Shown in pieces: positions 25,491-35,601 of a stretch of 64,000 nt of DNA; position 1 is the stretch's first letter; each line of letters opens with the position of its first letter. The stretch comes from Lachnospiraceae bacterium UBA7050 (GTDB taxonomy: Bacteria > Bacillota > Clostridia > Lachnospirales > Lachnospiraceae). The position numbers and the translations under genes were made by a program. The stretch lies in contig DLAJ01000022.1 in the NCBI GenBank assembly GCA_002493905.1, positions 39,759-103,758 on the forward strand, written 5' to 3'. The notes below the pieces were generated by a model, which saw only the letters and a program-made list of their open reading frames with translations, made no database searches and was not told the DNA's origin.

Positions 25491-27608
25491 ATGAAAAAAC
25501 AATGTTACGTAAAATTGACGGCACTGTGTGTAAGCTTCGTTCTTAGTGTGTCTGTTTTGGCGGCGTGTGGATCGAAGGACAAGGATTCTTCTGCCGGAGC
25601 GCAGACATCCACGGAGACGCCTGTGGAGGATACGCAGGGGGACGGTGAGTCCGGAACGCAGGATCAGGATACACAGCAGCCGGATTCCCAGACGGTACAG
25701 CCGGAGACGATTGAAGTGACGACATTTCCGCTGCCGGACGCTTCGGAGGAATCCGAGATTTATGTGGAGCCGATTGATGGCATTTCCGATGACTTTATCC
25801 GCGGGATGGATGCCTCCATCGTACTCGTTGAGGAAAACAGCGGCGTAAAGTATTATAACTTTGACGGACAGGAGCAGGACGTTTTTATGACGATGGCGCA
25901 GGCAGGCGTCAATTATATCCGTCTCCGTGTGTGGAACGATCCTTATGATGAAAACGGCAATGGATATGGCGGCGGAAATAATGATCTTCCCACGGCACTG
26001 GAGCTTGGAAAGCGTGCCACGATGTACGGCATGAAGGTGTGCATTGATTTTCACTATTCTGATTTCTGGGCGGACCCGAAGCGACAGCATGCGCCGAAAG
26101 CATGGGAAGGTATGAGCGTGGAAGAAAAATGCGATGCGCTTTATGAATTTACGAAGGAAAGCTTAACGGAGCTGTTAAATGCCGGAGTGAATGTCGGTAT
26201 GGTGCAGATCGGAAACGAGATCAATAACGGCATGTCAGGGGAAACGAATCTCGCGAATGTGGTGGAGCTGCTGCATGCAGGAAGCCGCGCGGTCCGTGAA
26301 GTTTCCGAATCTTTTGATAAGGATATCCAGATTGTTGTGCATTACACAAGGATCAACCAGCCGAATGAGATCGATGGGCTGGCGGCCGCGCTGGCAGAGG
26401 CTGGTTTAGACTATGACATCATGGGGTTATCCTATTATCCGTTCTGGGACGGTACCAATGAGAATATGCAGGAGGTAGCCGCAAATATTCAGGAAAATTA
26501 TGGCAAGAAGGTCATGATCGCAGAGACCTCCTACTGCTATACTGCCGAGGACGGGGACGGCTGCGATAACAGCTTCAAGGGAACGGATGATCTGGTGGAA
26601 GGCTATCCTGCGACTGTTCAAGGGCAGGCTTCCATGATCCGCGATATCTGCGAAGCGGCAAATGACGCCGGCGTGCTTGGTATTTTCTACTGGGAAGGTG
26701 CATGGGTACCGGTTGGCAAGGCAGATGTGGATAACTCTCCGATCTGGGAGGAATACGGCAGCGGCTGGGCGAGCAGCTTTGCCGCGGACTATGATCCGGA
26801 GGACGCAGGACTCTATTATGGCGGCTGTGCATGGGATAATCAGGCAATGTTCGATTTTGACGGACACCCGCTTGCTTCCTTAAATGTGTTTAAGTATCTG
26901 CGCTATGGTTCGACGGCGCCGCTTGCCATTGACGATATTCCGAAGGTTTCTGTCATGTGCGACGTGGGTGGGACACTTACGCTGCCGGAAACGATTCCGG
27001 TTATTTATAACGACCCTTCGGCGAACACGGAGGTTCCTGTCACATGGGATGAAGAGCAGGCTGCTGCGATCGATACGAATGCCGGCGGAGACTATGAGGT
27101 TGCGGGAACGCTGGAGGATGGAACGGAAGTGATCTGCTATGTCGAAGTGATCATGATCAACCATGCTTTGAATCCAAGCTTTGAGGATGCCGATACTTCT
27201 ATGTGGAAAGTGAGCTATGAGGGAGAGAGCAATCCGACGGATTTTCAGGTAAAGGCAGATGACGCTTATACCGGAGAGACGGCGTTTCATTTCTGGTCCG
27301 CGGATTCCGATATGGAGTTCTCCATTGAGCAGGAGTTTACAGACTTAGAGCCGGGAACTTACCAGCTCAGCGTTTTTGCGCAGGGCGGTGATGTGGCAGA
27401 GGGTTCGTCCATGGAGCTTTATGCGGTCGTGAATGGGGAAGAACTGACGGAGCCGTTCATGGTCACAACATGGGTTGACTGGAAGAATCCGACGATCACG
27501 GATATTAAAGTGACGGATGGTACATTGACGATTGGCGTTCGTATAAAATGTAATGCGGCAAGCTGGGGTACGGTGGATGATTTTACGCTGAACAGGGTTT
27601 CCGATTAA
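25491..27608 (+). CDS. Lipoprotein arabinogalactan endo-beta-1,4-galactanase (GH53) with Ig-like and CBM-like domains
   Basis: A 705-residue extracellular enzyme that should cut beta-1,4-galactan side chains of pectin. Order: signal peptide and lipobox VLAAC, an acidic Gln/Thr-rich linker to about residue 80, a GH53 barrel (FIRGMDASIVLVEENSG, YIRLRVWNDPY), the acid-base Glu in VQIGNEINNGM and the nucleophile Glu in VMIAETSYCY, a bacterial Ig-like domain (about 500-570) and a C-terminal jelly-roll carbohydrate-binding region (HALNPSFEDADTSMWKVSYE). Start ATG 25491 follows GGAGG; the earlier frame start at 25395 lies in the hairpin leader. Control by the divergent AraC protein is inferred. No galactan transporter is adjacent. 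Confidence 0.93.
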   Translation: MKKQCYVKLTALCVSFVLSVSVLAACGSKDKDSSAGAQTSTETPVEDTQGDGESGTQDQDTQQPDSQTVQPETIEVTTFPLPDASEESEIYVEPIDGISDDFIRGMDASIVLVEENSGVKYYNFDGQEQDVFMTMAQAGVNYIRLRVWNDPYDENGNGYGGGNNDLPTALELGKRATMYGMKVCIDFHYSDFWADPKRQHAPKAWEGMSVEEKCDALYEFTKESLTELLNAGVNVGMVQIGNEINNGMSGETNLANVVELLHAGSRAVREVSESFDKDIQIVVHYTRINQPNEIDGLAAALAEAGLDYDIMGLSYYPFWDGTNENMQEVAANIQENYGKKVMIAETSYCYTAEDGDGCDNSFKGTDDLVEGYPATVQGQASMIRDICEAANDAGVLGIFYWEGAWVPVGKADVDNSPIWEEYGSGWASSFAADYDPEDAGLYYGGCAWDNQAMFDFDGHPLASLNVFKYLRYGSTAPLAIDDIPKVSVMCDVGGTLTLPETIPVIYNDPSANTEVPVTWDEEQAAAIDTNAGGDYEVAGTLEDGTEVICYVEVIMINHALNPSFEDADTSMWKVSYEGESNPTDFQVKADDAYTGETAFHFWSADSDMEFSIEQEFTDLEPGTYQLSVFAQGGDVAEGSSMELYAVVNGEELTEPFMVTTWVDWKNPTITDIKVTDGTLTIGVRIKCNAASWGTVDDFTLNRVSD

Positions 27609-27674
27609 GCACGTGACGGATAAAGCTTTTGCATCATGGGGAAAAGGGAAAAAATAATACGGGGGGATTTCAAT

Positions 27675-27714
27675 AGACAGGCGGACATGCAGTTTATGTC
27701 CGCCTGTCTTATTT
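27675..27714 (+). terminator. Terminator of the GH53 gene
   Basis: A perfect 14-bp stem (27675-27688 and 27696-27709) with a 7-nt loop, followed by TATTTAATTT. The T-tract is interrupted but the stem is very strong. Confidence 0.75.
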
Positions 27715-27775
27715 AATTTCTAGTGAGTCAGGCGGACGCAAAGCATGTATTTGATGATTATAACGAAATTACGTA

Positions 27776-27812
27776 TAAAAATGCCTAAAATTCAGAGAGG
27801 AATTTTAGGCAT
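27776..27812 (-). terminator. Perfect 13-bp hairpin with - strand T-tract
   Basis: ATGCCTAAAATTC (27781-27793) and its complement (27800-27812) flank a 6-nt loop. On the - strand it runs into TTTTTAT. It resembles the 8707-8745 hairpin in form and, like it, has no - strand gene upstream. Confidence 0.5.
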
Positions 27813-27917
27813 AACTTGTATATACACTCTATCACACCTCAAAATAAAAGTCTAGTAATATTTCTTTTTTTCGTTATAATTTTTTATACAACAGCCAAAT
27901 AGAGAGGGAGGAGCCAG

Positions 27918-29927
27918 ATGGACGCACAACGGCAGGAAGAACAGAAACATTTTGATGAATGCAGGGGGCTGATCCTGAAGAATACGGAAAAGTATGAGGC
28001 TGAGTTTGAGGAACGGCACAAAAAGACGCAGGAACTGTTTCGAATGATGCAGGGCGGCGATGTAGAGCTCTATAATCAGATGATGACGAGCGCGAGTCTG
28101 GAGGAGCATGCCGCGGGGCAGTTGAAAAAAAACCGTGCGGCGTATGAGAATCCTTACTTTGGGAGAATTGATTATCTGGATAAGGAAAGCAACAGCGAGG
28201 AAAGGGTTTACATCGGGAAACAGGGTATTTTCCGTAATAAAACCGACGTTGTGATCGCGGACTGGCGGGCGCCGATTTCCAGCGTATATTACGAGAATGA
28301 AATCGGTGAGGGGAGCTACCGTCTGCCGGAGGAAGGGACGGGCGACGACGGTGAGGGACCTGAAATTCCGATCTGTCTGCATCTGAAGAGAACCTACGAC
28401 GTGGACAAGGGCGTACTGAAAGGATATTATGACAGCGATGTGGCGGCGAACGACGCGCTTTTAGTGCAGTATCTCTCCCAAAATAAGGACGCAGTGCTGG
28501 GCGATATTATCGCGACCATTCAAAAGGAACAAAATGAGATCATCAGGGAATCCCCGTTTAAGAATATATTGGTGCAGGGCGTGGCGGGCAGCGGGAAAAC
28601 GACGGTGGCAATGCACCGCATTTCCTATATTCTCTATAACTATAAGGAGCGCTTTACCTCAAACGAGTTCTGTATCATCGGAGGGAGTGATCTCTTGCTT
28701 TCCTACATTACAAGCGGCCTTCCTGAGCTTGACGTACATGATGTGAAGCAGAAGCGCATGGATGCGATGATCACGTATTTATTAAAAAAAGAATGGACGA
28801 AAAAGAACAAACTGACCACACCGCTGCCGGATGCGGAAAAGCGCAGCCGGATAGATTTTATTTTATATCTGGAGCGCTGGCTTCTGCGGCTTAGGAGGCA
28901 GACAGTCGCGCCAAAGGAGTTAAGGGACCGGGAGCTCGGTATTGTCCTGACTGACAGCAGCATTGAGCGGCTGCGGGAAGAAAATCCGGAGTACAGTATT
29001 TACAGGCTTCTTGTTACATTGGACGAGCGGGTGCGGACGAGGCTGAAATTTTTATGCCCTGACGGCGAGAAGGACTATCTGATGAAAAAATGCAGGGAAT
29101 ATAAACAGTATTATAAAAATCAGGCGCTGCAGAAAAGCGTCTGCGCACTGTATCAGGACTTTCTCGCAGATTATGAAAAGAAATTTCCGGGCGTGATCGA
29201 TCTTGCGCTTCATGCAAAGAGGGCGGCTGCGGGAGAGTATGATATTTATGATGCGGCTGCAATGGTGCTCATTTATTATCGCGTGAAACAGAAAAAAGAG
29301 GATGAAGAATTTGGACAGATTTTTATTGATGAGGCGCAGGATTTTGGTGCTGTAATTTATTATGTGCTGCGGAGAGTGCTGCCAGCCTGCTATTTTACGA
29401 TCATGGGCGACGTTTCCCAGAATATCAATTACGAGACTGGCATGAATGACTGGGAGGATATGAGGGAGTGGGTGTTGACCGGAGAGAGGGATACATTCCG
29501 GCTGCTTAGAAAAAGCTACCGCAATACGATAGAAATTTCGGAATATGCAGGAAAAATATTAGAAAAAGCTTCGTTTGGACGTTATCAGATCGAGCCGGTC
29601 ATCCGTCACGGCATTCCGGTGCAGGAATACCGCGAAAAGGATGAGAAAGCGATGTATCAGCGCGCGCAGGAAATTGTGAAGAATGCCACGGAAAAAGGGT
29701 ATGGCAGTATTGCCGTGATCTGTGCTGATGAGGCGGAGGCGGAGTGGATCGGGAAGTGGCTGGAAGGCGTCACGATCCTGCCCGTGCAGATGACGAAGGG
29801 ACTGGAGTTTGACGTGGTGCTTTTGTGGAATCCGCCCGCCGGGATTGACAGTGTCAAGACCGCGAAGCTTCAATATGTCGCGGCGACGCGGGCACTGCAC
29901 GAGCTGCATGTGATGAGGATGGAATGA
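27918..29927 (+). CDS. HelD-like UvrD/Rep-family helicase
   Basis: A 669-residue superfamily 1 ATPase. An N-terminal coiled-coil part (about 1-70) is followed by the FGRIDY...ERVYIGKQGIF and VIADWRAPISSVYYE blocks typical of HelD, Walker A VQGVAGSGKTTVAMHR, Walker B FIDEAQDF, a GDVSQNINY motif III and the C-terminal VQMTKGLEFDVVL and YVAATRALHELHV. HelD is known to release stalled RNA polymerase from nucleic acid. GGGAGGAG precedes ATG 27918. It converges with the RecQ-UvrD fusion gene. Confidence 0.85.
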   Translation: MDAQRQEEQKHFDECRGLILKNTEKYEAEFEERHKKTQELFRMMQGGDVELYNQMMTSASLEEHAAGQLKKNRAAYENPYFGRIDYLDKESNSEERVYIGKQGIFRNKTDVVIADWRAPISSVYYENEIGEGSYRLPEEGTGDDGEGPEIPICLHLKRTYDVDKGVLKGYYDSDVAANDALLVQYLSQNKDAVLGDIIATIQKEQNEIIRESPFKNILVQGVAGSGKTTVAMHRISYILYNYKERFTSNEFCIIGGSDLLLSYITSGLPELDVHDVKQKRMDAMITYLLKKEWTKKNKLTTPLPDAEKRSRIDFILYLERWLLRLRRQTVAPKELRDRELGIVLTDSSIERLREENPEYSIYRLLVTLDERVRTRLKFLCPDGEKDYLMKKCREYKQYYKNQALQKSVCALYQDFLADYEKKFPGVIDLALHAKRAAAGEYDIYDAAAMVLIYYRVKQKKEDEEFGQIFIDEAQDFGAVIYYVLRRVLPACYFTIMGDVSQNINYETGMNDWEDMREWVLTGERDTFRLLRKSYRNTIEISEYAGKILEKASFGRYQIEPVIRHGIPVQEYREKDEKAMYQRAQEIVKNATEKGYGSIAVICADEAEAEWIGKWLEGVTILPVQMTKGLEFDVVLLWNPPAGIDSVKTAKLQYVAATRALHELHVMRME

Positions 29928-29933
29928 AGGGGG

Positions 29934-29958
29934 AAGGAAAAGATCATAATTTCCTTTT
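29934..29958. terminator. Bidirectional terminator between convergent helicase genes
   Basis: AAGGAAA (29934-29940) and TTTCCTT form a 7-8-bp stem with T/A runs on both sides, in the 16-nt gap and first codons of the - strand gene's 3' end. Confidence 0.5.
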
Positions 29959-32900
29959 CAGCCGTACAAGGGGGAGAAGGATGCTGTGCTCTGAGCCGGT
30001 TTCCTTGTTTCTCCATTTCAGGACATAAAGAACTTCTGCATGCGATAGGATGTAGCCTTTTTGTATGTATCGCTGCATCTTTTTGCAGAATTCCTTAGAG
30101 GCGCAGGCAACGGGGTACAAAGTATCACGATCGGAAACGGCAAAGAATAGCTTTAAGCCATCATTCGTCTTTTCCTGCATCTGCAGATCATCGCCGCTTC
30201 TTAGGTTGTCTATGATCTGAGAGCGCCTGCTGGATTCAGAATAACTTAAGAAGATATCCCTGTGAGTCAGAGGCATAATGATCTCACCAGTGCCTGGAAA
30301 TGCGGTAGGCGCATAATGTTCCTGGATACCGATGTTTTTCAGGCCGCTGGCAATGCCGCCGAAATAATCCTGATTGTAAAAGACGCAAAGGCTGCTTTTG
30401 GCTCTGGTAATGCCGACATAAACCGCCCTTAATTCGGCGTTTGGGTTTGTATTATTGGACGATGGATGCAGGGCGATGAATACATGGTCAAATTCATGCC
30501 CTTTCGATTTGTGAATCGTCGAAACGCAGACTTCATTCTCGTGACTTTTATAAAAATCGCTGAATTTTGCCTCATATAAAAAATCCTCCAAATCCGTCAG
30601 ATACTTTTTTTCATTTCCTGCAAAAAACTGTTCCAACAGATGAAGGCAGTCTGGTAATAAACGGCTCCTTTGATAGGCATCTTTCAAATGTTTTACTGCA
30701 GCAGCCCATTTTTCGTCGGAAATGACTGGTTCTCTGTCTTGTGAGATTTTCGTGAGAAAACACCTGATCTCTGCCAGGTCATAAAGAGAAAAGCCTTCGT
30801 TTGACTGTAGGAGCTTTGCCCGGAATCCTTTTCTTGTCAACAGCTCGACGGCTAAATAAGCCTGCTCATTGGTGCTTGTAAGCACTGCAATTGTTCCGGA
30901 CGGTTTCGTGTCACTTGATTTGCGCGCGGTATTGGAAAAAGCAGAAGCAAGGTACTCCACGGCGGTAATTTCAGCAGGCGAGTTCGTTCGGATCAGGTTT
31001 ACCTCCCCGGGTTCTTTTTTTACGGGTTGAATATTTTCGGTCTTCATGCGGTCGGCAATCTGCCTGACGAATAAATTGGCAAAGCTGATAATCTGACGGC
31101 TGCTGCGGAAATTTTGAGTCAGTTCATATTTTTTGGAATCCGGTACGGTTAAAAAGGCGGACAGATATTTCGAGTCGGAGCCGCGGAATTCATAAATGTT
31201 TTGATCGTCATCCCCGACGGCAATGACACGCATTTCGTCATTGCGCTGCATAAGTGTGCAGATCAAGTTGTATTCATCTTCATTCATATCCTGTGCCTCA
31301 TCCAGTACCAGCACCGTTTTTGTGATCCGGTCCATTTCCACACTGCCGTCCTGAATCATCTGAGCCGCATCACGCACAACATTTTCTGCGTGTTCCAGAT
31401 TTCCGATCCGACCGAGAAGGTCGAAGCAGTAGGAGTGAAAGGTCTTGATCTCGACATAATATGCCGGATTTCCGATCAATTCTACCAGACGTTTCCGAAA
31501 TTCGAGTGCGGCAGCGCGGGAAAAGGTCAGCATTAAGAGCTGCTCCTGTTTTACATCTTCAAGCAGTATCAGGGATGCCAGTTTGTGAACAAGAATTTTG
31601 GTTTTGCCGCTTCCGGGTCCTGCGGCGGTCACGATGATTTTGGAAGAATCATCGTTGATGATTTGGGCCTGCCGTTCTGACAGATGCTCAAAAAGCTGCT
31701 GATATTTTGCGGGCGTGATGTTTCTTTTTATTTCTTCGCCGCGTCTGCCTTTGAAATATTTTGTGAGAAATAAATTGTAGTCCATCCGGAAATAATCATT
31801 GACAAACGTTAAAGCCGATTCATAGTCGCGTACCATCATGTTGGCGTATTCGCCTACGATATGAATCTGCTGCGTTCTGCCTTTGTAGAACTCATCCAGT
31901 TGTTTATAATCATCAATGGTGTATTGTTTTCTGTTACTCTTTTCAAGGCGCTCGATCTTCATGGCGTTATACAGTACCAAAAAGCCGCCTTCCAGGCGAA
32001 AGGAGCCTGTTTTTGACAGGTATAACAGCGCTTCTTCTATTTCACTCAGGGTAACGTCTCTCTCGGGAATGAATTTGGGCACATCGTCATAGGCTTTTTG
32101 CAATTCCTGGACGGAAAAATGAATCATAACGGTATCTTTGCCGGTCGTCGTGTCTAAAGCTGTAGATTCCGCGGGGTGAGCCGGACCGGAATGATCCGTA
32201 ACTGTCTGCATGATTTCTTTTTTTGCACGATCAAGGAAAAATTGTTCAATAAAATGTGAGAGACGAATTCTTTTTTCAAATCGGCCTTTTAGATTTTCGA
32301 AATCTTCAAGCGGAACGATTTGCATGAAGGCATTGATTTCACCTTCGGGCTTTTGAATATATCCTTTAATGATCCAAAAGTGTAAAAGAATTTTGATATA
32401 GCTGACAGATGAAAATTTGATGCCCTTATTCAAAGCTTCTTCATTTACTTCTTTATATACGATCCGCTGCCCTTCTCCCATGGGTTTTCCTGTCAGAAAA
32501 TGTTCTAACAGAAAATGCTCCAATTCGGAAAATTTCGAGAGAGAGGTGTTTTTGGTGCGGGCTTTTAACGCGGCAGCTTCAACGTAGACTGACATTTCTT
32601 TTTCATTTGCCAAAATGCCCTCTTCACGCATGAGATTTACCGATTCGATAACCAAAGCTTTCTCAATACCCAGATAATCAGCAATGTAATCAACGCGGCA
32701 TTCTGCATCCCCAAAATTTGAGGAGTCTGAAGATGATTTGGAGTTTGAAGATGAACGACTGCGGCTGCGGGTAGATATCAGCTTCGCGATGATCCGCTTT
32801 GCATATTCTTTCTGGCGGTCATCAAATTTATCAGAATGGTCAATACGTGCCGACGCCTCACGCATGTTTTTGACCTGTATGCTGTCCGCATAAACGCGGG

Positions 32901-34959
32901 GGCAGTTTTGTCTGCGCTCTATATAACCGGCCGTTCCCAAAGCAGAGACCGCGGTCTTGACTTTGGTCTCTAAATCGGGGGTGTTTTCGTTCCAGCCGGA
33001 TTGCCTTGCAATTTCTAAAGCGGAGCAGCAGGTATGCGGGCGGTTTTTTGTCAGTCTCTTAATTCCTCTCCAAACCTGCTGAATCTCGCTGATGCTGAGT
33101 TTGGTTTGATTGAGAAGCATAAAGTGTTTATCCAAGTCGCTTTCATTAAAAAGAATATAGCATTCTGCTTCGATGTGTTCGTCGCGCCCGGCGCGTCCCG
33201 CTTCCTGCACGTAGTTTTCCAAAGAGTCGGAAATGTTGTAGTGTACGACCAGTTTGACGTCTTTTTTATCCACGCCCATACCGAAGGCGGAGGTCGCAAC
33301 AATGATCTGCACTTCGCCGCGGATAAAGGCGTCCTGATTGGCGATTTTTTCCTCGCTGCTCATTTTTCCATGAAAAGCCTTTGCGTTAAAACCGTCCTGA
33401 GATAATTTTTCTGCGAGCTCTTCGGTCCGCCTGGTTCGGGAAGCATATACGATGGTGGAACAGTTTTTTTGCTCAATCAGGCTGCGCAGGGTCGCATATT
33501 TTTCGTTATCATTTTCCCGATAAAGCACCTCATAACGAAGATTATGTCTGGCGGCATTGGTGGTATAAAGCTCCAGATTGATCTGCAGTTTTTGGTGAAA
33601 GTATTCCCTGATATCGCTGATTACTTTCTGTTTTGCGGTTGCGGTAAAGCAGGATACGGGAATTTTGACGTGCTTTTGCTCCTGTATCGCGGCAATAAAA
33701 TCTCCTATATAGAGATAATCCACGCGAAAATCCTGTCCCCATGCGGAGAAACAATGGGCTTCATCAATGACAAACCTTGTGACCGTTCTTGCGATCAGCA
33801 GGCGTTCAATGGTTTTGGACCGCAGGGATTCCGGTGAGATGTATAAGAGGGATGCGATGCCGTTTTCCACCCGTTGAAGGGCTTCTGATCGTTCGATCGG
33901 GTTCAAAAGTCCGTTTATCGTGACTGCATCCGTAATGCCGCGCTGATTCAGGTTATCAACCTGATCTTTCATGAGCGACTGAAGGGGAGAAATGACTACC
34001 GTGAGACCGTGAACGGTTTCCGCTTCCATGAGTGCCGGAAGCTGAAACGTGATGGATTTTCCGCCGCCGGTAGGAAATACTGCGAGCAGGGATTTTCCGT
34101 GTACGGCGGCGTTTACCGCTTTTTCCTGTAAAGGTTCACCGTCATAACTGCGGAAACCGTCATAACCGAATTTTTTCTTTAACTGGTCGTGGATGTCAAA
34201 AGCTTTACGGCAGTACGCGCAGCCTTCTGTGCAGGGATGCCCGCACAAGAGCCGGTATACCTGCTGTGTCAAAGGATATTTTTTCTGTACCCAGTAAGGA
34301 ATAATGGATTCCCTGTCTTCTGTAGCAATGACAGCGAGGCAATAGGCGAGTTCTACAGGGTGCCCGGCAGCTAAAGCGGCGATATCCGCATTTGCGCATA
34401 GTTTGTTCTGATAGGTCTTATGGATCAGCGCAGGGAGACTGGCTGGCTTTATGTTATAGTCTAAATAGCGGAAGAAGCCGCGGAAACGCGAGTCTTTTCC
34501 TAATAAGGCATAAAAAATCTGTTGGACGGAACCGTCGAGGCGCTGAAATGCGGAAACTTCATCCATAAATAACTCCATAGATTTTCTCGCATCGTGCAGG
34601 GGATTGTTCATTTCCTCAGCCTGAATCTTATCATCTTTTAATAATTTGTGATAAGGCTTTTTGGGAAACAGCAGGGGGGAAAGATAGAGTGTATCAATAA
34701 AGGAACGGATTCCTGCCGCCTCAATGGTAGGAAAAATGTATTTCAGATCAAATGAAATGATATTATGACCGCATAAAAAGAATGTGCCCTGCAGGAAGCG
34801 CCCAAGCTCGCCCATATGATTTGTGTGAAGCTGCCTGCCGCTTACATTCTGGACGGGGCGCGAGGTACGTATCGCGCCGATATCAAGAACTTTTTGAGTA
34901 TCGGGATCAATTTCGGTATCTAAAAACACAATATCTTTGGAAAAGCTATCTTGAGGCAT
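29944..34959 (-). CDS. DEDDh exonuclease - RecQ helicase - UvrD helicase fusion, 1,671 residues
   Basis: One polypeptide with three nucleic-acid enzymes. Residues 1-170 are a DnaQ-like 3'-5' exonuclease (FLDTEID, GHNIISFDLKY, LHDARKSME supply the DEDDh residues). About 280-700 is a RecQ helicase: Walker A FPTGGGKS, VIDEAHCFSAWG, TSAFGMGVDKKDV and QEAGRAGRDEH. A Ser/Arg-rich linker (RSRSRSSSNSKSSSDSS) and winged-helix-like parts follow. From about 1,110 lies a UvrD/Rep helicase: TAAGPGSGKTKILV, LVLDEAQDMNEDEY, VGDDDQNIYEF, TIHKSKGHEFD and YVGITRAKSSL. All motifs look intact. ATG 34959 follows AGGAG. The frame stays open to 35208, but that part is not used. Confidence 0.9.
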   Translation of the reverse strand: MPQDSFSKDIVFLDTEIDPDTQKVLDIGAIRTSRPVQNVSGRQLHTNHMGELGRFLQGTFFLCGHNIISFDLKYIFPTIEAAGIRSFIDTLYLSPLLFPKKPYHKLLKDDKIQAEEMNNPLHDARKSMELFMDEVSAFQRLDGSVQQIFYALLGKDSRFRGFFRYLDYNIKPASLPALIHKTYQNKLCANADIAALAAGHPVELAYCLAVIATEDRESIIPYWVQKKYPLTQQVYRLLCGHPCTEGCAYCRKAFDIHDQLKKKFGYDGFRSYDGEPLQEKAVNAAVHGKSLLAVFPTGGGKSITFQLPALMEAETVHGLTVVISPLQSLMKDQVDNLNQRGITDAVTINGLLNPIERSEALQRVENGIASLLYISPESLRSKTIERLLIARTVTRFVIDEAHCFSAWGQDFRVDYLYIGDFIAAIQEQKHVKIPVSCFTATAKQKVISDIREYFHQKLQINLELYTTNAARHNLRYEVLYRENDNEKYATLRSLIEQKNCSTIVYASRTRRTEELAEKLSQDGFNAKAFHGKMSSEEKIANQDAFIRGEVQIIVATSAFGMGVDKKDVKLVVHYNISDSLENYVQEAGRAGRDEHIEAECYILFNESDLDKHFMLLNQTKLSISEIQQVWRGIKRLTKNRPHTCCSALEIARQSGWNENTPDLETKVKTAVSALGTAGYIERRQNCPRVYADSIQVKNMREASARIDHSDKFDDRQKEYAKRIIAKLISTRSRSRSSSNSKSSSDSSNFGDAECRVDYIADYLGIEKALVIESVNLMREEGILANEKEMSVYVEAAALKARTKNTSLSKFSELEHFLLEHFLTGKPMGEGQRIVYKEVNEEALNKGIKFSSVSYIKILLHFWIIKGYIQKPEGEINAFMQIVPLEDFENLKGRFEKRIRLSHFIEQFFLDRAKKEIMQTVTDHSGPAHPAESTALDTTTGKDTVMIHFSVQELQKAYDDVPKFIPERDVTLSEIEEALLYLSKTGSFRLEGGFLVLYNAMKIERLEKSNRKQYTIDDYKQLDEFYKGRTQQIHIVGEYANMMVRDYESALTFVNDYFRMDYNLFLTKYFKGRRGEEIKRNITPAKYQQLFEHLSERQAQIINDDSSKIIVTAAGPGSGKTKILVHKLASLILLEDVKQEQLLMLTFSRAAALEFRKRLVELIGNPAYYVEIKTFHSYCFDLLGRIGNLEHAENVVRDAAQMIQDGSVEMDRITKTVLVLDEAQDMNEDEYNLICTLMQRNDEMRVIAVGDDDQNIYEFRGSDSKYLSAFLTVPDSKKYELTQNFRSSRQIISFANLFVRQIADRMKTENIQPVKKEPGEVNLIRTNSPAEITAVEYLASAFSNTARKSSDTKPSGTIAVLTSTNEQAYLAVELLTRKGFRAKLLQSNEGFSLYDLAEIRCFLTKISQDREPVISDEKWAAAVKHLKDAYQRSRLLPDCLHLLEQFFAGNEKKYLTDLEDFLYEAKFSDFYKSHENEVCVSTIHKSKGHEFDHVFIALHPSSNNTNPNAELRAVYVGITRAKSSLCVFYNQDYFGGIASGLKNIGIQEHYAPTAFPGTGEIIMPLTHRDIFLSYSESSRRSQIIDNLRSGDDLQMQEKTNDGLKLFFAVSDRDTLYPVACASKEFCKKMQRYIQKGYILSHAEVLYVLKWRNKETGSEHSILLPLVRLKRKL

Positions 34960-35007
34960 GGCTGATCTCCTAATGTGTTTTATATTATTTGCTTTGGAAT
35001 TGATATA

Positions 35008-35036
35008 ATTATAGCATTCGTACATAATTTTTGCAA
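35008..35036 (-). promoter_or_regulatory. Sigma-A promoter of the exonuclease-RecQ-UvrD gene
   Basis: On the - strand, TTGCAA (35031-35036), a 17-nt spacer and TATAAT (35008-35013) with an upstream TGC. It leaves a leader of about 43 nt before ATG 34959. Confidence 0.8.
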
Positions 35037-35040
35037 CTAA

Positions 35041-35208
35041 GTTTATAGACATGATGGCGGGACATGAATCATATCTCCCGACCCGTAATTTGGAACCTAT
35101 ATCCATCTTCTCCCCCAACTTGGCCCCAATCGCCATCCTATCAGCGGCATCAAAAAAGAGAGGCTCACCAACCATTCCGATGAACCCCTCTACGCTCAAT
35201 AATCCCAA
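35041..35208 (-). pseudogene. Possible coding remnant upstream of the helicase promoter
   Basis: On the - strand this stretch reads as an open, protein-like segment (VEGFIGMVGEPLFFDAADRM, then AIGAKLGEKMDIGSKLRVGR) with higher GC than the promoter DNA next to it. It has no ribosome site and no downstream continuation. I do not recognise the family. Confidence 0.3.
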
Positions 35209-35250
35209 TATATCACAATTCGCTAAATATACATAATGCTATCCATTATG

Positions 35251-35601
35251 TCACTCTCCATTTCCTTTTAGGATTCTGTTTATTTCTGTTTCCAGTTCCG
35301 GAAGATCCTGCTGTATAGTATCCCACGCTGCCTGACAATCCAGATTAGAATACTGATGTGCAAAAATATCTCTGATTCCACACCATTCTTTCCATGGAAC
35401 AATTTTTTCCTGCATTCTCAGTTCCTCTGATGTGACTTTACATAGCTCTCCTATTTGTAAAATACACATACAACAGGCATTTTGAAAAACCGAATTACTT
35501 ATAAAGGTACTGTAATCATGATCGAACATATCACATGCTTCATCTAACTGCCTGCAATAGTCCAAAATCTTATTGAGGATAATTACATCTTTACTCTTCA
35601 T
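35251..35601 (-). CDS. hepT: HEPN-domain toxin (HepT-like, DUF86)
   Basis: A 116-residue helical HEPN protein. The RNase motif Rx4HxY is intact in RDIFAHQY near residue 82, preceded by the typical acidic helix and a conserved EWCGIRDIF turn. In studied MntA-HepT pairs the HEPN protein cleaves RNA or tRNA and the MNT partner AMPylates its Tyr to silence it. The gene overlaps the MNT gene by 11 nt, so the two are translationally coupled, antitoxin first. ATG 35601. Confidence 0.9.
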   Translation of the reverse strand: MKSKDVIILNKILDYCRQLDEACDMFDHDYSTFISNSVFQNACCMCILQIGELCKVTSEELRMQEKIVPWKEWCGIRDIFAHQYSNLDCQAAWDTIQQDLPELETEINRILKGNGE

